From BNWE01 sp964369545 (GTDB lineage: Bacteria > Pseudomonadota > Alphaproteobacteria > UBA3830), in assembly GCA_964369545.1 (NCBI GenBank), contig CAYJFA010000009.1, forward strand, positions 1-26,642: 26,642 nucleotides of DNA, written 5' to 3'. The notes under the pieces are model-generated. The model did not search any database, had not been told where the DNA came from, and was given only the letters and a program-made list of their open reading frames with translations. The translations under genes were made by a program, and so were the position numbers. Shown piece after piece: positions 7,445 through 15,606 of the stretch. How positions within the stretch are numbered: position 1 is the stretch's first letter; each line of letters opens with the position of its first letter.

Positions 7445-8782
7445 TTATCTATTAATCATGGACATCATTTTTGATATGCCACCACCTTTTTTAAATCGTT
7501 TTAACATATCAATAGTGCCTTCGTATTGCTTTATAAGTTTATTTACATCTTGAATTGTGACCCCAGATCCTACTGCAATTCTTTTTCTTCTGGATCCATT
7601 TATAATTTTATGATTTCTCTTTTCTTTTTTAGTCATAGATCTAATAATGGCAAGGTTTTTCGCGACTGTTTTATCAGAAATACCATGAGAATCCATTATA
7701 GTTTCCAATTGTTTACTCTGTGGAAGCATATTTAAAATAGATTTCAGACCTCCCAATTTAGACATTTTTTCTATCTGTATCGCAAGATCATCAAATGTAA
7801 AAACACCTTCCTGCATTTTTTTTATAGATTCTTCAGCCTCTTCTTTCGAAAAATTTTCCTGCGCCTTTTCCACCAGAGATACAACATCTCCCATTCCAAG
7901 AAGACGCCCGGCGATTCTTTGGGGATCAAAAAACTCTATATCATCAAGCTGCTCTCCAGAACATAAAAATTTTATGCTGCATCCAGTAATAGAACGCATT
8001 GACAGTGCCACACCTCCCCTGGCATCACCATCCACACGAGTCAATATGATGCCGGAAATATTAAGGGTATCGGAAAACCTTCTTGCAATATTTATCGCAT
8101 CTTGACCAGTCATGATATCCGCAACAAGCAATATTTCGTCGGGTTCAATTATTTTTTGAGTTGTAACCAATTCATTCATTTTTACATCATCAATATGTAA
8201 CCTACCGGCGGTATCCAATATCAAAATATCCGCATTTTCTTCTGTAGCTTTTTTTAATGCGAGTTTTGATATTTCAAGATGTGATAGGTTCATATCTTCC
8301 TTGGATTGCGCAAATACTGCGCCGCTGACTTTTTGCGATAATATCCTTAATTGCTCAATTGCTGCTGGACGCTGAATATCCGTCGATGCCAATACTACTT
8401 TCTTATTTTTTTTAGTAAAAAATTTTGCTAATTTACCTGCTGTTGTGGTCTTTCCAGCCCCCTGCAATCCTACAAGCATAATTCTATATGGTTTTTTGTT
8501 GATGTTTATTTCTGATGGAATTCCAAGAAGTTCCACCATATGATCATGAACAATTTTTGTTACCATTTGAGCTGGTGATACAGATTTGATTATATTTTGC
8601 CCGATAGCTTTTTCTTTCATATCAGCAATGAATTTCTTCGCAATATCAAGGGATACATCTGCTTCCAAAAGCGCTATTCTTATTTCACGTAATGCTGTAT
8701 CAACATCTTCTTCTTTTAAAATTCCACTTTTGCGCAATTTTTCAAATATACCTGCAATTCTATCTGAAAAAGAATTGAACAT
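7445..8782 (-). CDS. ffh: Signal recognition particle GTPase Ffh (SRP54)
   Basis: Ffh binds 4.5S RNA and hydrophobic signal sequences and delivers ribosomes to FtsY at the membrane. The 445-residue protein has the N helical bundle (1-90), the GTPase domain with P-loop GLQGAGKTT at 105-113, DTAGR at 190-194 and TRVDGDARGG at 248-257, and the methionine-rich M domain containing the RNA-binding helix GSRRKRIAVGSG and the tail FKKGGGISKMMSMINR. The Shine-Dalgarno CGGAG lies 6 bases before the ATG. A TATAAT on the minus strand at 8820-8825 may be its -10 element, but no clear -35 is seen. It heads an apparent operon with the acyltransferase and the TPR lipoprotein. The usual downstream ribosomal genes (rpsP, rimM, trmD, rplS) are not here. 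Confidence 0.98.
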   Translation of the reverse strand: MFNSFSDRIAGIFEKLRKSGILKEEDVDTALREIRIALLEADVSLDIAKKFIADMKEKAIGQNIIKSVSPAQMVTKIVHDHMVELLGIPSEININKKPYRIMLVGLQGAGKTTTAGKLAKFFTKKNKKVVLASTDIQRPAAIEQLRILSQKVSGAVFAQSKEDMNLSHLEISKLALKKATEENADILILDTAGRLHIDDVKMNELVTTQKIIEPDEILLVADIMTGQDAINIARRFSDTLNISGIILTRVDGDARGGVALSMRSITGCSIKFLCSGEQLDDIEFFDPQRIAGRLLGMGDVVSLVEKAQENFSKEEAEESIKKMQEGVFTFDDLAIQIEKMSKLGGLKSILNMLPQSKQLETIMDSHGISDKTVAKNLAIIRSMTKKEKRNHKIINGSRRKRIAVGSGVTIQDVNKLIKQYEGTIDMLKRFKKGGGISKMMSMINR

Positions 8783-8885
8783 TACTGTCTCCGTAAAAAT
8801 TATGTAATTTTAACATAACATTATATTTCCGCGCTAGATCTTCATTTTTATGTATAAATACTATTATGATATTTATAACTGCACC

Positions 8886-8900
8886 AAGGAGATCGATTTG
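8886..8900 (+). promoter_or_regulatory. Shine-Dalgarno and TTG start of xseA
   Basis: A perfect AAGGAG (8886-8891) is followed by 6 bases and TTG (8898-8900), in frame with xseA. The family N-terminus (EYTVS...) begins four residues later. The in-frame ATG at 8850 has no ribosome-binding site and would add a 16-residue extension (YYYDIYNCTK) that the family lacks. Confidence 0.85.
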
Positions 8901-10211
8901 GAAAAAGAATATACAGTATCCAGGCTTTCTGCATTAATAAAAAGATCAATAGAACAAAACTTCAATGAAATTCAGCTAAAAGCAGAAGTCAGCGCTTTGA
9001 AAATGCATTCGTCTGGACATTTATATTTCTCATTAAAGGATGCTGATGCTGTGATAGATGCTGTTTGTTGGAAATATGTTGTGCAAAAACAAAAAATCCG
9101 TCTGGAAGATGGAATGGAAATCCGATGTACTGGTCAAGTGACGACGTATCCAATGAGATCCAAATATCAATTTATAGTTGAACAATTCGAGCTTGCCGGC
9201 ATAGGAGAATTGCTAAAATTATTAGAGGAACGAAAAAAAAAGCTGACTGAACAAGGTTTTTTTGATCCATTCAAAAAGAAAGCAATCCCTTTTATTCCAA
9301 AATTGATAGGAATTATCACATCACCCACGGGCGCTGTAATACAAGACATGATGCATCGCATTAACCAAAGATTTCCGCGTCCGATTCTTCTTTGGCCTGT
9401 ATTGGTGCAAGGACTTGATGCTTGCAGACAAATAGTTGAAGCAATTGATGGAATGAATAATCTACCACTCAATCAAAGGCCAGATTTACTCATAGTTGCA
9501 AGGGGTGGCGGCAGCTTCGAAGATCTCATGCCATTTAACGAAGAAGATATGGTAATGGCCGTAGCAAGAAGTGAGATTCCAATCATTTCTGCTGTTGGAC
9601 ATGAAACAGATACAACGTTGATAGATTATGCCGCTGATTTACGAGCCCCTACACCAACAGCCGCAGCCGAATTTGCCGTTCCTGAGAAAATAAAGCTACA
9701 AATAGATGTCGATAAAACATTTTTGAATCTAAAAAATACCATTGCAAACGCAATAGAGAAAAAAAAATTATTACTCGGCTCAACAAAAATTCTAAAAATT
9801 CAAGGAGTTATCACGGAAAAAATTCAAAAAGCAGATTATATCTTCGAAAAATTGTTATCTTTAACGCATAAATTTATTTTAGATAAAACATTAGCGATAG
9901 CAAAAATTACTATTTCAAAACCAATCATAAAAAACGATATAGAAAATATATTTAGCAAAATATGTTTTTTATTTTTCGCGAAAATTGAAGAGCTAAAAAG
10001 CAATTTTGTTATTGTAAGCAATAATCTTGAAAATAATTCTCATATAAACATATTAAAAAAAGGATTTGCGCTTGTGGTATCAAATAAATCAATTAAGATC
10101 ACTTCTGTAAAAGAAGCCGAAAAGCATCAAATATTTAATCTTGTATTTTCAGATGGAAAAACAAAGGTCAGAAGAGAACCAACCCAATTAGATATCATAG
10201 AGTTAATATAA
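8898..10211 (+). CDS. xseA: Exodeoxyribonuclease VII large subunit
   Basis: XseA is the catalytic subunit of exonuclease VII, which with XseB degrades single-stranded DNA from both ends in repair. From the TTG start the product is 437 residues. The N-terminal OB fold contains AEVSALKMHSSGHLYFSLKD. The catalytic domain has IGIITSPTGAVIQDMMHRI, VARGGGSFEDLMPFNEE and SAVGHETDTTLIDYAADLRAPTPTAAAEF, the core family signature. A Lys-rich helical stretch follows (about 260-390), and the C-terminal segment is ILKKGFALVVSN. The small subunit xseB is not in the window. The gene diverges from ffh and converges on sodB. The start choice rests on the AAGGAG described separately. Confidence 0.96.
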   Translation: MEKEYTVSRLSALIKRSIEQNFNEIQLKAEVSALKMHSSGHLYFSLKDADAVIDAVCWKYVVQKQKIRLEDGMEIRCTGQVTTYPMRSKYQFIVEQFELAGIGELLKLLEERKKKLTEQGFFDPFKKKAIPFIPKLIGIITSPTGAVIQDMMHRINQRFPRPILLWPVLVQGLDACRQIVEAIDGMNNLPLNQRPDLLIVARGGGSFEDLMPFNEEDMVMAVARSEIPIISAVGHETDTTLIDYAADLRAPTPTAAAEFAVPEKIKLQIDVDKTFLNLKNTIANAIEKKKLLLGSTKILKIQGVITEKIQKADYIFEKLLSLTHKFILDKTLAIAKITISKPIIKNDIENIFSKICFLFFAKIEELKSNFVIVSNNLENNSHINILKKGFALVVSNKSIKITSVKEAEKHQIFNLVFSDGKTKVRREPTQLDIIELI

Positions 10212-10219
10212 AATCCCAA

Positions 10220-10240
10220 AATCTTAATATAATCAAGATT
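10220..10240. terminator. Possible weak terminator hairpin between xseA and sodB
   Basis: AATCTT (10220-10225) and AAGATT (10235-10240) form a 6-bp inverted repeat in the 33-base gap between these convergent genes. The stem is AT-rich and no clean U-run follows on either strand, so its strength as a terminator is doubtful. Confidence 0.3.
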
Positions 10241-10244
10241 CCAC

Positions 10245-10832
10245 TTATATAAATAATTTGCTGCAAAAATCCCAATTAATACAATTTTTTACTATCGTAT
10301 CGATATATTTTGCTCGATCATTTCTATAATCTATATAATATGCATGCTCCCACAAATCGATAACACAGATGGGTTTTTTATTGGATCCAATAGGATTTTC
10401 AGCATTGGATGTATTTAAAAAAGAAAGTTCATCATTTTCTATTACTATCCAACTCCAGCCGCTTCCGAATAATGTTCCTGCAAAATTAATATATTGAATT
10501 AGAAAACTATCGAGCGTTTTGAATTGATCTTTAATTAACAACTTCAACTTTCCAGTTGGCGCAGTTATTTTTTTTGTTAAACAATTCCAATAAAAATCAT
10601 GATTATATATTTGCGACGCGTTATTGAATATTTTTTGATTGACATTTCTAGAAGATTTTATAACCCCAATAAGATCCATATTAACAAAATCTGTTCCAAC
10701 GATAATCGAATTTAATGTCTTGGCATATCCCTTGTGATGCTTTCCATAATGATACAGCAATTCCTCTTCACTGAGAAATGGAATCAATGCATTGTTTTCA
10801 AATGGAATTCTCGCTTCAAATAAATTATTCAT
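10245..10832 (-). CDS. sodB: Iron superoxide dismutase
   Basis: This enzyme converts superoxide to hydrogen peroxide and oxygen in the cytoplasm. The 195-residue length is usual. All four metal ligands are visible: His28 in YHYGKHHKGY, His78 in NHDFYWNCL, and Asp159 and His163 in DLWEHAYYIDYRN. Gln74 in ASQIYNH is at the position of the Fe-type glutamine (Gln69 in E. coli SodB), which argues for iron rather than manganese. FGSGWSWIV is the conserved Trp-containing segment. A good Shine-Dalgarno (GGAAGG) lies 6 bases before the ATG. The gene diverges from uppP over 64 bases. No Fur box is obvious there. Confidence 0.96.
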   Translation of the reverse strand: MNNLFEARIPFENNALIPFLSEEELLYHYGKHHKGYAKTLNSIIVGTDFVNMDLIGVIKSSRNVNQKIFNNASQIYNHDFYWNCLTKKITAPTGKLKLLIKDQFKTLDSFLIQYINFAGTLFGSGWSWIVIENDELSFLNTSNAENPIGSNKKPICVIDLWEHAYYIDYRNDRAKYIDTIVKNCINWDFCSKLFI

Positions 10833-10896
10833 ATTACACCTTCCATACCTTATAGATTATCAATATTATGTTTCTTAGAAAAGAATAGATTAATTC

Positions 10897-11691
10897 ATGA
10901 CGACATTTCACGCTATATGTTTGGGAATCATACAAGGTATAACAGAATTTCTGCCAGTCAGCTCTTCAACGCATCTGATGATCTTTTCAAAATTAAATGG
11001 ATTACCAAATAATAGACATGGATTCGATATCTTTTTGAATCTTGGCACTATTTTATCAATATTAATATATTATAGATTATATATAAAAAAATTAATTGTT
11101 GGGTTTGTCGAGTTTATAACAAATAAGTATACGGAAAATCGAAGTTTTTTTCTGATATTATGTTTATCAAGTCTGCCAACAATCGTTGTTTTTGGAATCG
11201 CTGAGTTTTTTTTTGATATAAATTTTAATTCTCCATCTCTTTTATCTATATCACTAATATTTTTTGCAATTATTTTATGGCTTTGCGATCAAAAACCAGA
11301 AATAAACAAGAAAATCACCATAAAAAATGGATTATTAATAGGATTCACTCAATTATTATCAATAATTCCAGGTGTCAGCAGGCTTGGCATCTGTTTTTCA
11401 ATGGCAAGATACTTAAAATATTCGCGCGAAGAAAGCTTTAGATTCTCAATGTTGCTTTCTATACCTCCTGTTATTGGAGCATGTAGTATTAAATTACTAA
11501 AAATCTTTTCCGGAAAGTTGATTATCAAAGACTGGTCATTGATTTTTATTGGTTGCTTATTTTCTTTTGTTTTTGGATTATTATCAATTTCAATTATAAG
11601 TAATTTTCTGAAAAAGCATTCGATGTTGCTTATAGTGATTTACAGAATAATCTTCGGAATATTTATCGCTGCACATTTCAATATTTTTTAG
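10897..11691 (+). CDS. uppP: Undecaprenyl-diphosphatase (BacA/UppP)
   Basis: This integral membrane phosphatase turns undecaprenyl pyrophosphate into undecaprenyl phosphate, recycling the lipid carrier for peptidoglycan and other envelope polymers; overproduction gives bacitracin resistance. The 264-residue protein has about eight hydrophobic helices. The first active-site motif QGITEFLPVSSSTHL (residues 13-27) is intact, with its conserved Glu and His. The second motif reads PGVSRLG (158-164) with the essential Arg162, although the usual Ser after Arg is Leu. RYLKYSREESFRFSMLLSIP follows as expected. The Shine-Dalgarno is weak. The next gene begins 86 bases downstream on the same strand. Confidence 0.96.
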   Translation: MTTFHAICLGIIQGITEFLPVSSSTHLMIFSKLNGLPNNRHGFDIFLNLGTILSILIYYRLYIKKLIVGFVEFITNKYTENRSFFLILCLSSLPTIVVFGIAEFFFDINFNSPSLLSISLIFFAIILWLCDQKPEINKKITIKNGLLIGFTQLLSIIPGVSRLGICFSMARYLKYSREESFRFSMLLSIPPVIGACSIKLLKIFSGKLIIKDWSLIFIGCLFSFVFGLLSISIISNFLKKHSMLLIVIYRIIFGIFIAAHFNIF

Positions 11692-11777
11692 ACTGTTTAT
11701 GCATTTTTTTATAGCACATTAATATAAAAAAAACTCTTTTGTGGTTCAATTAAAGAAAACTGCAAAAAGGTTCCGTA

Positions 11778-14219
11778 ATGCGTGTAGATATAATCGTTCC
11801 TAATTTTGATGATTCTTCTGACAATGTAATTCTTTCCGCTTGGTATAAAAAAGTGGGGGATAAGATTTCTAAAAACGAAATCATAGCAGACGCGGAAACT
11901 GCTCAAATAGCGTGCGGAATAACGTCCAGTTACGACTGTATATTGACAAAAATTTTAGCAAAAGAAGGAGAAGAAATATCGCAAGGCACGAAAATTGCTA
12001 TCATTGAAACCGACTTAGATGCAGATATAAGCGATGTTTCTCAAAATATAGAAATTCAGGAAATAAAAGTAGAATCAGCGGCTCTGACTGATGAAATAGA
12101 AAAAGACGTGCAAGAATATGAAAACGACAAAAAAGTAAAAGTTGATACTGAACATCAAAAGGAAAATACAGATCACTCCTCAAGTTCCGACGAAAATTAC
12201 CGTCTATCGGTTCCATTAGGTGATACGAAGCAAACAACCGAAGACAATACATATATATTTAATATCGTTGAAGCGGAAAAAGCAGTTGAAAAAGCAGAAA
12301 ATGAATCGGAATTATTAGAAGAAGCTATTGAAGATGCATCTGAACATACAGGAGAAAAGGTTGCGCATATTTTAAAGAAAGCAGAATCGCATGCAAAAGA
12401 AGAGGCAAAAATAATCAAGGAGCAAATTTTAGAAGATGCTAAAAAACAGGCTGTGCAACAAGGAGAAGAAATAAAAAAACGAATTATCAAAGAATATGAG
12501 GAAAAAGCGTTAAAAGACGCAAGTGAAATGCATCAAAAAATTGTCCAAGGATCATTAACCGAAGCAGAAAACACCAAATCCAAACTTTTGAATGAAGCAA
12601 AAGAAAAAGCAGAAAATGAAGCAGAAGAATTGAAGAATAATATCCTTAAATCCGCGGAAAATGAAGCAAAAGAAAAAGCTGTTGATATAGAAGATGATGT
12701 TATTAAAAAAGCAAAAGAAGAAGCTGAGTCTCGAGCAAAGAAAATCATAGAAGAAACAATTAAAGAAGCAAAATCAGAAGCGAAAGAAATCAAAAAGGAT
12801 ATAATACACTCTGCAACTAAGCACGCGGTAAAAGAGTCTGAAAATACAATCAAGGAATCGAATATTAAAGCAAAAAAAGAATCTCAAATAAGAGCAGAAA
12901 CAATAATAGAAAATGCTTTAATTTCAGCATCGCAGGAAGCACAGATTTTAAAAAATGATATTTTGAAATCCGCAAATGTAGAGATAAAAGAAATAGTTAA
13001 TACAATACTAATTAGCTCAGCCAAAGAAATAGTCACCGAAATAAAAGACAGCATGCGTCATATGTTGAAAAGCATGACATCGGAAACCAATCATGAAATT
13101 AAAAATATTTCTAATGCTATGCTGCAGGATATGGCATCAAAAGCCGATAATGAAGTGAAGGATTCTGTCTATTTTGCAATGAAAGATATTGCTTTCAAAA
13201 TACATAATGAAATTAAAGACAAATTAAAAACTACTCTCAACGATTTATCGTTAAATGTTAATAATGAAGTCATAAAAAATATGGAGCATTTTTTCAAAAG
13301 CACAGAAACCACAATGAAAAAAGAAAAAAAATACTCATTAAAAAATACTTACGATGAACTTAATGTCGAAGATAACCTAAATACAACACAACCAAAAGAA
13401 ACTGCAAAAAATTCAATACCAGATAATGAAATTGTAAAAATGCTCATAGAAAATCCTTGCAACAATGAAACGTTAGGTGTGCATACTGATGGCTGGAATA
13501 AGCCGAAATTTTTCGCATCTCCAAATGATGAAAATGTTCCGATTGATTTTTTGAAGCAGCGTATTAATGAAAAGCTGAAATCTTCGATGGAGTCATCAAT
13601 AATTTCCACAGTATCAAACGAAGTTGATATGAGTTCCGTTTTATCTCTTGAAAAAACTTTTGGTAAGGAGTTCTCAAAAAAATTTAATACCCGACTTGGA
13701 TTCACGCCCTTTTTTATTCTGGCAAGTATTTCAGCTTTAAAGCAGCATAAAGTATTTAATGCACACATACATGAAAACACTATTATATATAAAAACAACT
13801 TTGACATATCAATTATCACATGTGGCAATGACGGAGTTATAGCTCCAGTTATCAGGAATGCGGATTTACTCTCAATATCAGAAATAGAAAGAATGATGAT
13901 AAACTTATCCAAAAGAGCTGTTGATGGTACACTATCTATAGAAGAAGTATCCGGAGGCACTTTTACTGTTGTAAATGCGGGAATATATGGATCACTGATG
14001 GGAACGGATTTATTAACGCTTCCTCAGGTGGCAACATTAAGCGTTCACCGCATGCACAATCGTCCGATCGCGACCGATAATGGAATAGAAATCAAACCTA
14101 TGTTGTATATTTCGCTATCATATGATCATAGAATAGCTGACACAAAACAGGCTTCTGAATTTCTGGTTAGCATAAAAAATTATGTCGAAAATCCAGGATG
14201 GACAATACTTGGATTGTAG
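11778..14219 (+). CDS. E2 acyltransferase-like protein with non-lipoylatable lipoyl domain and long repeat coiled coil
   Basis: The 813-residue product has three parts. Residues 1-76 align without gaps to the lipoyl domain of dihydrolipoamide succinyltransferase (SucB), but the lipoylated Lys of ETDK is replaced: the segment reads AETAQIA, with Gln43 there. Residues about 160-515 are a charged Ala/Glu/Lys-rich helix with 15- and then 19-residue repeats. Residues about 585-813 are the E2 catalytic domain: NEVDMSSVLSL, RLGFTPFFILAS, GTFTVVNAGIYGSLMGTDLL, and SYDHRIADT with catalytic His784 and Asp788 kept, though the usual DG is DT. No peripheral-subunit-binding domain is visible. A normal SucB is about 400 residues. 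AAGG lies 7 bases before the ATG. No E1, E3 or other dehydrogenase gene is near. It is probably not a standard E2; it may be a cage-forming scaffold with long arms or an acyltransferase of other specificity. The function is unknown. Confidence 0.85.
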   Translation: MRVDIIVPNFDDSSDNVILSAWYKKVGDKISKNEIIADAETAQIACGITSSYDCILTKILAKEGEEISQGTKIAIIETDLDADISDVSQNIEIQEIKVESAALTDEIEKDVQEYENDKKVKVDTEHQKENTDHSSSSDENYRLSVPLGDTKQTTEDNTYIFNIVEAEKAVEKAENESELLEEAIEDASEHTGEKVAHILKKAESHAKEEAKIIKEQILEDAKKQAVQQGEEIKKRIIKEYEEKALKDASEMHQKIVQGSLTEAENTKSKLLNEAKEKAENEAEELKNNILKSAENEAKEKAVDIEDDVIKKAKEEAESRAKKIIEETIKEAKSEAKEIKKDIIHSATKHAVKESENTIKESNIKAKKESQIRAETIIENALISASQEAQILKNDILKSANVEIKEIVNTILISSAKEIVTEIKDSMRHMLKSMTSETNHEIKNISNAMLQDMASKADNEVKDSVYFAMKDIAFKIHNEIKDKLKTTLNDLSLNVNNEVIKNMEHFFKSTETTMKKEKKYSLKNTYDELNVEDNLNTTQPKETAKNSIPDNEIVKMLIENPCNNETLGVHTDGWNKPKFFASPNDENVPIDFLKQRINEKLKSSMESSIISTVSNEVDMSSVLSLEKTFGKEFSKKFNTRLGFTPFFILASISALKQHKVFNAHIHENTIIYKNNFDISIITCGNDGVIAPVIRNADLLSISEIERMMINLSKRAVDGTLSIEEVSGGTFTVVNAGIYGSLMGTDLLTLPQVATLSVHRMHNRPIATDNGIEIKPMLYISLSYDHRIADTKQASEFLVSIKNYVENPGWTILGL
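12897..13031 (+). repeat. Three tandem 15-residue protein repeats (45-bp units)
   Basis: Within the E2-like protein, residues 374-388, 389-403 and 404-418 align as consecutive 15-mers: ETIIENALISASQEA, QILKNDILKSANVEI and KEIVNTILISSAKEI. Further 15-residue units of the same pattern occur at residues 283-297, 302-316, 321-335 and 336-350. The repeat is at protein level; the DNA copies have diverged. A 15-residue period (3.75 per turn) differs from the heptad and suits a right-handed helix bundle. Confidence 0.7.
13032..13316 (+). repeat. Five tandem 19-residue protein repeats (57-bp units)
   Basis: Directly after the 15-mers, residues 419-513 form five contiguous 19-residue units that begin VTEIKDSM, NHEIKNIS, DNEVKDSV, HNEIKDKL and NNEVIKNM. 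The consensus is xNE(I/V)KD with hydrophobic residues near positions 4, 8, 12, 15 and 19. No gaps are needed across five units. The last unit is the most degenerate. The 19-residue period (3.8 per turn) is not that of a classic heptad coiled coil. Confidence 0.8.
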
Positions 14220-14266
14220 TAGTTAATTAATTGATCGAAATTAAAAACATTCATACTAGAGTTTTT

Positions 14267-15601
14267 TTATAATCCAACCATACTTGCTGACCATTCTGGA
14301 TCGATAGCATCGAATGGCGTAGCAATTTCATGCTTGTTGTAGCCGGTGATATCTACACTGAAAATCTTGTTTCGCTTGGAATAATCCTGATGCGAAAACA
14401 TCACAACTCGTCCGTTTGGAGACCACGTTGGACCTTCCACTAAATAGCCGGATGCCAACATTCTTTCACCGCTTCCATCTGGTCGAATTACACCAATATA
14501 AAAACCTCCATGACCAAATTTTGTAAACGCGATCCAGTCTCCGCGAGGAGACCAAACTGGTGTAGCATATCTGCCACTTGAAAATGAAAGTCTTCTTATA
14601 TTAGATCCATCGGAATCCATTACATATAATTGCTGTGTACCTCCTCTATCTGAGTTAAACACAATATGTCTGCCATCAGGGGAATAACATGGAGACGTAT
14701 CAATACAACGCCCTCTCGTAAGTCGCGTGATTTTTCGTGAATGTAAAGCAAGAGTATAAATTGATGATGATCCTCTATCCGACAAGCTGAATACTAATAA
14801 ACGACCATCCGGAGAATATCTCGGAGAATAAGTCATTCCCTTAAAATGAGAAATTAATTCGGTACGTCCGGTTGCTAAATGATATCTATAAACACTAGCC
14901 GTCAAAGGAATTCTTCTGCCATTTACAGTTTTTTCTCTATAGGTGAAAAATGCGCATTCCTTTCCATTTGGTGCAAAGCGCGGAGTTAATACTATAGAAT
15001 TCCCATTTGTAAGAAATTTATGGTTAAATCCATCTTGATCCATCATAGCGAGGCGATACATTTTTTTACCTCCGACATATTTATTTAAAGAAACGTACAA
15101 AAGCTTTGTATCGAAATATCCTTTTTCTCCGGTCACTCTTTCATAAATATTATTTGCGGCCAAATGAGAAATTTTGCGCCAATCCGCTATACTGCCGGAT
15201 GCGCTAAATGTACTGACTTGCATCTCAGAAAGAACATCATATAAAGCGAATGTCATAAACAATTTGCTGTTTTCGATTTTTATTTCCATATTCACTAAAT
15301 ATTGTGAATTTATTGTTTTCCAAAGCGTAAATGTAGGAAACATAGCAACTCCCTCTAGATTTTGCATGAATGCAGCTTTGGGAATCGCTCTAAAAAGATA
15401 TGTTCCTTGTAAATCATTGGTAATTACCTGTGACATTTGATTTTCCAGTGAATTTGTAGGATCAAATATATTAATGGCAATTGAAACCGGTTTCATCACA
15501 CCTTTATTAATATTTACAACAACTTCTGCATTAGATTGAAAAATACCAATTACTAAAACTGCCGCAATTATAATGTTTCTTAAAAGTTTTTCCATTTTCA
15601 C
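14267..15601 (-). CDS. tolB: Tol-Pal system periplasmic protein TolB
   Basis: TolB is the periplasmic beta-propeller that links Pal and TolA and helps outer-membrane invagination at division. The 444-residue precursor has a signal peptide ending near QSNA, an N-terminal alpha/beta domain containing FDPTNSLENQMSQVITNDL, then propeller blades marked by repeated SPDGR-type motifs: TPRFAPNGKECAFF, SPRYSPDGRLLVFS, SPCYSPDGRHIVFNSDR, TPVWSPRGDWIAFT and GPTWSPNGRVVMFS. The start is a GTG at 15601, with an in-frame ATG two codons later; an AGGGGG at the end of tolA is better spaced for the GTG. It is last in the long minus-strand operon, separated from tolA by 5 bases, and pal does not follow it. Confidence 0.97.
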   Translation of the reverse strand: MKMEKLLRNIIIAAVLVIGIFQSNAEVVVNINKGVMKPVSIAINIFDPTNSLENQMSQVITNDLQGTYLFRAIPKAAFMQNLEGVAMFPTFTLWKTINSQYLVNMEIKIENSKLFMTFALYDVLSEMQVSTFSASGSIADWRKISHLAANNIYERVTGEKGYFDTKLLYVSLNKYVGGKKMYRLAMMDQDGFNHKFLTNGNSIVLTPRFAPNGKECAFFTYREKTVNGRRIPLTASVYRYHLATGRTELISHFKGMTYSPRYSPDGRLLVFSLSDRGSSSIYTLALHSRKITRLTRGRCIDTSPCYSPDGRHIVFNSDRGGTQQLYVMDSDGSNIRRLSFSSGRYATPVWSPRGDWIAFTKFGHGGFYIGVIRPDGSGERMLASGYLVEGPTWSPNGRVVMFSHQDYSKRNKIFSVDITGYNKHEIATPFDAIDPEWSASMVGL

Positions 15602-15606
15602 TGCTG

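Noticed and set aside
8026..8055. Ffh G4 motif TRVD instead of TKVD as a defect
   Set aside because: Arg for Lys at this place is a conservative change that I recall from other alphaproteobacterial Ffh proteins, and all other motifs are intact.
8850..8897. An ATG start for xseA 48 bases upstream
   Set aside because: No Shine-Dalgarno precedes it and the extension is not conserved in the family; the TTG at 8898 has AAGGAG.
12533..12853. A Ser/Phe-rich open frame antisense to the coiled-coil gene, and similar ones at 12197-12490 and 15962-16360
   Set aside because: Antisense of Glu/Lys/Ala-rich coding sequence stays open by composition (GAA and AAA read as TTC and TTT); no ribosome-binding site or family resemblance.
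14227..14244. TTAATT-GATCGA-AATTAA hairpin between the E2-like gene and tolB as a terminator
   Set aside because: All-AT stem of 6 bp and no adjacent U-run, so too weak to call.
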